The notes beneath the pieces were generated by a model that did no database searches, was not told where the DNA came from, and saw nothing but the letters and a program-made list of their open reading frames with translations. DNA of 17,859 nt. Source: Dehalococcoidia bacterium. Its GTDB lineage: Bacteria; Chloroflexota; Dehalococcoidia; UBA2979. Position numbers and translations under genes: made by a program. Below, one piece after another: positions 14,607 through 17,859 of this stretch. The stretch lies in contig JALOAM010000052.1 in NCBI GenBank assembly GCA_023228765.1, positions 1 to 17,859 of the forward strand, given 5' to 3'. The stretch's first letter is position 1; every line of letters begins with the position of its first letter.

Positions 14607-14802
14607 GCCCGCGCAACCACCCGCCCGTCGTGGGGTCGCACCTCCGACACCCGGACGGCACGGGCTCCTCCGCAGCGTCGAGGCGAACCGGTGACGTGGT
14701 CGTACCTCAGCTGCCCATGTCGTCCACGGCGTCCCTCGGCGGGTCCACGGTCGCCTCATGGGCGGCTCGTGCTCGTGACGACGAGTACATCCGCGAGCGT
14801 CT
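14607..14802. other. Non-coding stretch upstream of the CoA-transferase pair
   Basis: I see no convincing gene. Two overlapping short ORFs (plus 14717-14806, 29 codons; minus 14790-14707, 27 codons) have GC-rich third positions but no ribosome sites and no recognisable family. This may be upstream promoter DNA or remains of a lost gene. Confidence 0.3.
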
Positions 14803-15003
14803 GTGAGGGATCTCTGGAGGAATCGCGAGGGGGCTGGAAGCACGCCGAGTGTTGACGCCAGAAGGGCTTTCCCCGGGCTTGCCGCGGGGGTGCACACTGA
14901 TTGCAGAACGAACCAGCAGAGTGGTTGCCCGGGATGGAGGACTAAGCCGTTGAAGCAGGACGAATCACCGGCATCACAGTCGTTCCGGGTCGCGGACCGA
15001 TAA
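14803..15003 (+). pseudogene. Short ORF tail, possibly the remnant of an IS605-type TnpB C-terminus
   Basis: A 66-codon frame opening at GTG 14803 and ending TAA 15001-15003; the same frame is blocked by TGA at 14776-14778. No ribosome site precedes the GTG. The sequence runs GAGSTPSVDARR, then HTDCRTNQQSGC, then TKPLKQDESPASQ. A loosely conserved tail with VDARR and KQ(E/D) near the end is the style of many TnpB (OrfB) C-terminal tails beyond the zinc ribbon, but zinc ribbon and RuvC residues are absent. The last nine codons overlap the 5' strand of the structured RNA candidate. It could equally be a chance ORF. Assignment to TnpB is from memory of tail style only and is weak. Confidence 0.2.
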
Positions 15004-15203
15004 CGCCGCGACTCCCCGAGCGAAAGCGGCTGTCTCTCCATCGAGGATACGCGCTGGTCTCGATGTCCATGAGGAGAGTGCCCGCCGACCGCACTCCAAC
15101 CGCTTAAGCCAGAGCCCACCGCCTTCCGGTGGATTGAGTGGCACGGCGACCGATCCGGAATGACTGACGCCCCTCGGCCTACCAGGTCGGGGGGCGTCTT
15201 CTT
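14977..15203 (+). ncRNA. Unassigned multi-branched structured RNA with its own terminator
   Basis: CAGTCGTTCCGG (14977-14988) pairs with CCGGAATGACTG (15155-15166) in a 12-bp helix with a single G-U. It encloses four arms: A, GTCGCGG/CCGCGAC (14989-14995 with 15006-15012); B, a GC-GAAA-GC tetraloop arm closed further by CC/GG (15016-15029); C, CTCTC plus CATCGAG pairing with CTCGATG and GAGAG (15034-15078); D, GCCG/CGGC, CACTC/GAGTG and CCACCG/CGGTGG stacked with internal loops (15084-15147). An intrinsic terminator follows at once. The GNRA loop and T-tract both favour the plus strand. It is not tRNA, tmRNA, RNase P or SRP RNA by any conserved core I know. No plus-strand gene follows before uvrB, so it looks trans-acting. 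The 5' end and promoter are not identified; transcription may begin earlier. Confidence 0.5.
15166..15203 (+). terminator. Intrinsic terminator of the structured RNA
   Basis: GACGCCCC (15166-15173) pairs perfectly with GGGGCGTC (15191-15198). Pairing continues inward with two wobbles to a 3-base loop (ACC, 15181-15183), giving a 15-bp stem followed by TTCTT. No such T-tract exists on the minus side, so it terminates plus-strand transcription. Confidence 0.75.
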
Positions 15204-15244
15204 GTGCGGGCTCTGCGACAACTAACAACACGTCGCGCCAACCA

Positions 15245-15272
15245 ACGTCCGAGGATGCGCCGACTCGGACGT
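15245..15272 (-). terminator. Probable uvrB terminator hairpin
   Basis: ACGTCCGAG (15245-15253) and CTCGGACGT (15264-15272) form a perfect 9-bp stem with a 10-base loop, 17 bases beyond the uvrB stop. On the minus strand it is followed by TGGTTGG, only a weak T-tract. A competing pairing of CGAGGAT (15251-15256 region) with ATCCTCG (about 15277-15283) is also possible. Confidence 0.5.
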
Positions 15273-15288
15273 CGCGATCCTCGGGCGC

Positions 15289-17397
15289 TTAGTTGTGGCC
15301 TCGGCGCGTGCGGCCGCCGCGCATCTTCCGCTTCTCCGGGCGGCGGGTCTGCGAGGACAGCGAGCGCAGCGACTCTGGCATCCCATCGCCCACCTGCTCG
15401 CGGCGCAGTTCCACCACCTGGTCGCGGAGGAGTGCGGCGCGCTCGAAGTCGAGCTCCTTCGCCGCGGTCTTCATCTGCTTCTCGAGCTCCACGATCATCC
15501 GTGCGAGTTCCTCCTTCGGGAGGTCCACGGCATCGACCGCGTATTCGCCCGGCTCCTCGGCGATGGCACGCAGCCGGTCGCCGATGTCACGGATCGTCTT
15601 CTTGATCCCCTCCGGCGTGATGCCATGTTCGAGGTTGTACGCCGCCTGGATCTCGCGACGGCGGTTGGTCTCGTCGAGGGCGTACCGCATCGAGTCGGTG
15701 ATGTGGTCCGCGTACATGATCACGCGTCCCTGGGGGTGTCGCGCGGCGCGGCCCGTGGTCTGGATGAGCGACCCACCTGAGCGGAGGTAGCCCTCCTTGT
15801 CCGCGTCCAGGATGCAGACGAGCGATACCTCCGGCAGGTCGAGGCCCTCGCGGAGCAGGTTGATGCCCACGACCACGTCATACACGCCGAGACGAAGGTC
15901 ACGGAGGATGTCGATGCGCTCCAGCGTGTCGATCTCGGAGTGCAGGTACATGGACTTCACGCCCATCTCCTGCAGGTAGTCGTTCAGGTCCTCCGACATC
16001 TTCTTCGTGAGCGTGGTGATCAGGACCCGCTCGTTCCGCTCGATGCGGTCGCGCACCTCACCGAGGAGGTCGTCGATCTGGCCCTTCGTCGGGCGCACGT
16101 CGATCTCCGGATCGAGGATGCCCGTGGGCCGGATGATCTGCTGGACAATCTGCGACGCGACCTCCTGCTCATAGGGGCCGGGCGTCGCGGAGACGAAGAC
16201 GACCTGGTTGATGTGACCCTCGAACTCCTGGAAGTTCAGCGGACGGTTGTCCATCGCGCTGGGCAGACGGAAGCCGTACTCGACGAGCGTGCGCTTGCGC
16301 GCCGTGTCGCCCTCGTACATCCCGCGCACCTGCGGGACAGCGATGTGCGACTCGTCGATAAACAGCAGCCAGTCGTCCGGGAAGTAGTCGAGCAGCGTCC
16401 ACGGCGTCGAACCCGGATCCCGCGCCGCCAGGTGGCGTGAGTAGTTCTCGATGCCGGAGCAGTACCCCACCTCGCGGAGCGTCTCCAGGTCGTACTTCGT
16501 GCGTTCCTCGAGGCGCGCGGCCTCCAGGATCTTGCCGGCATCGCGCAGCTCCTTGAGCCTCTCCGCGAGCTCGGTCTCGATCGACTCGATCGCGACGACC
16601 ATGCGCTCATCGGACGTCACGAAGTGCTTTGCCGGGTAGATGGCGGTCTGCTCCGCCTCGCTCAGGACCTCGCCGGTGAGGGGGTCGAGCGTCTGGATGC
16701 GCTCGATCTCGTCCCCGAAGAAGTCGATCCGGATCGCGAGGTCCTCGTACGCCGGGAACACGGTGAGCGAGTCGCCGCGCACGCGGAACGTGCCGCGGAT
16801 CAGGTTGAGGTCGTTCCGCGCGTACTGCATCGCGACGAGCTGCCGCACGAGCGAACCTCGGTTCACGTGCCGCCCTCGCCATAGTCGCGCGACGAACGAC
16901 TCATACTCCCCGGGTTCACCGAGGCCGTAGATGCACGAGACGGACGCGACGATGATCACGTCCCGTCGTTCGAAGAGGGCGCGCGTGGCAGCGTGCCGCA
17001 TCTTGTCGATCTCGTCGTTGATGTCCGCGTCCTTCGCGATGTAGGTGTCGGACCGCGGGATGTACGCCTCGGGCTGGTAGTAGTCGTAGTACGAGACGAA
17101 GTACTCGACGGCGTTGTTCGGGAAGAACTCGCGGAACTCCTGCGCCAGCTGCGCAGCCAGCGTCCGGTTCGGCGCGAGCACCAGCGTCGGGCGCTGGTAG
17201 CGCTCGATCACGTTCGCCATCGCGAAGGTCTTACCGGTACCGGTCGCGCCGAGGAGCGTCTGCGCGCGCATGCCCTCGTCGAGCCCGCGCACGAGGCCAT
17301 CGACGGCCTCTGGCTGGTCACCGAGGAGCTTGAAGTCGGAGACGATCTTGAACGGCACCGCGGCCGTCGCGGGCCGCTGCTCGTTGGTGGTAGTCAC
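15289..17397 (-). CDS. uvrB: Excinuclease ABC subunit B
   Basis: 702 residues, GTG at 17397 with GAGGGG about 5 bases ahead. UvrB is the damage-verifying helicase-like subunit of nucleotide excision repair, working with UvrA and UvrC in the cytoplasm. The sequence shows Walker A GATGTGKT (residues 50-57), the DNA-inserting beta-hairpin region VEYFVSYYDYYQPEAYIPRS (97-116), the ASVSCIYGLG segment, the DESH box (348-351), motifs V-VI (GINLLREGLDLPEVSLV, then QTTGRAARH), and a C-terminal UVR domain (AKELDFERAALLRDQVVELR) that contacts UvrC. A basic tail (RRPEKRKMRGGRTRRGHN) makes it slightly longer than the usual 660-680 residues. A perfect LexA palindrome lies 61 bases upstream, so it is very probably SOS-induced. 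Confidence 0.98.
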   Translation of the reverse strand: MTTTNEQRPATAAVPFKIVSDFKLLGDQPEAVDGLVRGLDEGMRAQTLLGATGTGKTFAMANVIERYQRPTLVLAPNRTLAAQLAQEFREFFPNNAVEYFVSYYDYYQPEAYIPRSDTYIAKDADINDEIDKMRHAATRALFERRDVIIVASVSCIYGLGEPGEYESFVARLWRGRHVNRGSLVRQLVAMQYARNDLNLIRGTFRVRGDSLTVFPAYEDLAIRIDFFGDEIERIQTLDPLTGEVLSEAEQTAIYPAKHFVTSDERMVVAIESIETELAERLKELRDAGKILEAARLEERTKYDLETLREVGYCSGIENYSRHLAARDPGSTPWTLLDYFPDDWLLFIDESHIAVPQVRGMYEGDTARKRTLVEYGFRLPSAMDNRPLNFQEFEGHINQVVFVSATPGPYEQEVASQIVQQIIRPTGILDPEIDVRPTKGQIDDLLGEVRDRIERNERVLITTLTKKMSEDLNDYLQEMGVKSMYLHSEIDTLERIDILRDLRLGVYDVVVGINLLREGLDLPEVSLVCILDADKEGYLRSGGSLIQTTGRAARHPQGRVIMYADHITDSMRYALDETNRRREIQAAYNLEHGITPEGIKKTIRDIGDRLRAIAEEPGEYAVDAVDLPKEELARMIVELEKQMKTAAKELDFERAALLRDQVVELRREQVGDGMPESLRSLSSQTRRPEKRKMRGGRTRRGHN

Positions 17398-17436
17398 GGG
17401 GATCCCCTCACCGCGCGTGCGCGGGGTGCATCCTCC

Positions 17437-17442
17437 AGTGTA
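17437..17442 (-). promoter_or_regulatory. Candidate -10 box of uvrB
   Basis: TACACT on the minus strand (17442-17437), about 40 bases before the uvrB GTG. The LexA palindrome starts 16 bases upstream of it and would cover the -35 position. No good -35 consensus is visible. Confidence 0.4.
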
Positions 17443-17458
17443 CCGCCGAGGGCTCCGC

Positions 17459-17474
17459 TAGAACAGTCGTTCTA
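17459..17474. promoter_or_regulatory. LexA operator (SOS box) of uvrB
   Basis: TAGAACAGTCGTTCTA is a perfect 6-4-6 palindrome containing GAAC-N4-GTTC, the core of the LexA box in Bacillus, actinobacteria and related groups. It lies 61 bases upstream of uvrB, a classical SOS gene, and overlaps the candidate promoter -35 region. Its outer end also includes the TAG stop of the diguanylate cyclase gene. Confidence 0.85.
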
Positions 17475-17859
17475 CGGTGTGTCGGATGGGGCGAGGGCGT
17501 CCTCCGGCGTCGATTCTGCCGGGAGCGGCGCGGGCTTGCGGTGCACGACCACGCGGTTGCGTCCCGTCCGTTTCGCCTCGTACAGCGCCTGGTCCGCCCG
17601 CCCGATGAGCTCCACCTCGTCCTGGTCCTCCTCGACGGGCAGCGAGGCGACCCCGATCGAGATGGTGAGGCGGACCGGCGGCTCACCCGGTGGCGGCAGC
17701 TCCTCCGTGCGGAACTCGTGCGCCTCCAGCGCTCCGCGGAGCTTCTCCCCCACCGCGAGCGCGGACGCCTCCTCCGTCTCCGGCAGCGCGAGCGCGAACT
17801 CCTCGCCCCCGTACCGCCCGAGGACATCGGACTCGCGGACGTTCGCTGCGATGATGTCC
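17472..17859 (-). CDS. Diguanylate cyclase (GGDEF domain), N-terminal part outside window
   Basis: The last 128 codons are visible; the frame runs off the window edge, so the ATG at 17753 is internal. GGDEF enzymes make cyclic di-GMP from two GTP. The active-site signature is GRYGGEEF (GGEEF codons 17810-17796). The inhibitory I-site RxxD (RESD) stands exactly five residues before it, so product inhibition is expected. The second conserved block ISIGVASLP...ELIGRADQALYEAKRTGRNRV completes the domain. A Pro/Glu/Ala-rich tail of about 25 residues follows. The sensory N-terminus cannot be seen. It is on the same strand as uvrB, 74 bases upstream, but the SOS promoter lies between them. Confidence 0.93.
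   Translation of the reverse strand, partial: DIIAANVRESDVLGRYGGEEFALALPETEEASALAVGEKLRGALEAHEFRTEELPPPGEPPVRLTISIGVASLPVEEDQDEVELIGRADQALYEAKRTGRNRVVVHRKPAPLPAESTPEDALAPSDTP

Noticed and set aside
14707..14806. Small ORFs on both strands with GC-rich third positions
   Set aside because: 27 and 29 codons, no ribosome site, no family; both strands look equally coding-like, so composition alone is not evidence.
14977..15166. Retron msr-msd, because of the 12-bp flanking inverted repeat
   Set aside because: No reverse transcriptase is nearby on either strand and an intrinsic terminator follows immediately.
14800..15205. tmRNA, RNase P RNA, SRP RNA or tRNA
   Set aside because: No CCA-ended acceptor or T-loop, no RNase P P4 core sequences and no SRP domain IV motif could be found on either strand.
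13713..15221. Minus-strand ORF of 502 codons across the gap and second CoA-transferase
   Set aside because: It overlaps the well-supported CoA-transferase in another frame and becomes low-complexity Arg/Gly-rich there; in the gap it is antisense to the structured RNA.
1..17859. CRISPR array, prophage or complete insertion sequence
   Set aside because: No regularly spaced direct repeats, phage structural genes, or complete transposase with terminal repeats are visible.

Overview
This is a GC-rich bacterial window with dense coding and strong GC bias at third codon positions. It combines an F420-type luciferase-like oxidoreductase, two class III CoA-transferases, a large bacterial alpha-2-macroglobulin with SbsA-type Ig-like domains, and a LexA site of the GAAC-N4-GTTC type. 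That mix suggests a Chloroflexota (Dehalococcoidia-like) or, less likely, an actinobacterial genome. This placement is inference; no rRNA or other marker in the window settles it.

Layout, left to right. (1) 2-5239 (+): the 3' 1745 codons of an alpha-2-macroglobulin protein whose thioester site is destroyed. (2) 5297-9983 (-): a compact operon, read right to left, encoding a two-domain DUF4242-like protein, an acyl-CoA-dehydrogenase-fold flavoprotein lacking the usual catalytic Glu, and an ABC importer of the nitrate/sulfonate/taurine class (ATPase, Tat-type lipoprotein binding protein, permease). The last genes overlap or are closely coupled, and a sigma-70-like promoter with a palindromic operator candidate lies in front. 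(3) 10290-10913 (+): a 52-residue membrane protein of the Lmo0937 type and a 16-cysteine copper-storage (Csp-like) four-helix protein. (4) 11012-12013 (+): an F420-dependent LLM-class oxidoreductase. A palindromic repeat that looks like a bidirectional terminator follows. (5) 12117-14590 (-): two CaiB/BaiF CoA-transferases overlapping by ATGA, with an extended -10 promoter that predicts a leaderless mRNA. (6) 14591-15288: a 700-base gap without a normal gene. It holds a short ORF tail and a strongly structured RNA candidate (a 12-bp closing helix around four arms), followed at once by a plus-strand intrinsic terminator. (7) 15289-17397 (-): uvrB. A perfect LexA (SOS) palindrome overlaps the stop codon of the next gene. 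(8) 17472-17859 (-): the C-terminal part of a GGDEF diguanylate cyclase with an intact GGEEF signature and inhibitory site.

The most interesting items are the unassigned structured RNA at 14977-15203, the importer/flavoenzyme/DUF4242 operon as a possible uncharacterised uptake-and-oxidation pathway, the thioester-less macroglobulin, and the SOS box in front of uvrB. The RNA assignment rests on hand-found complementarity and needs a covariance or Rfam test.
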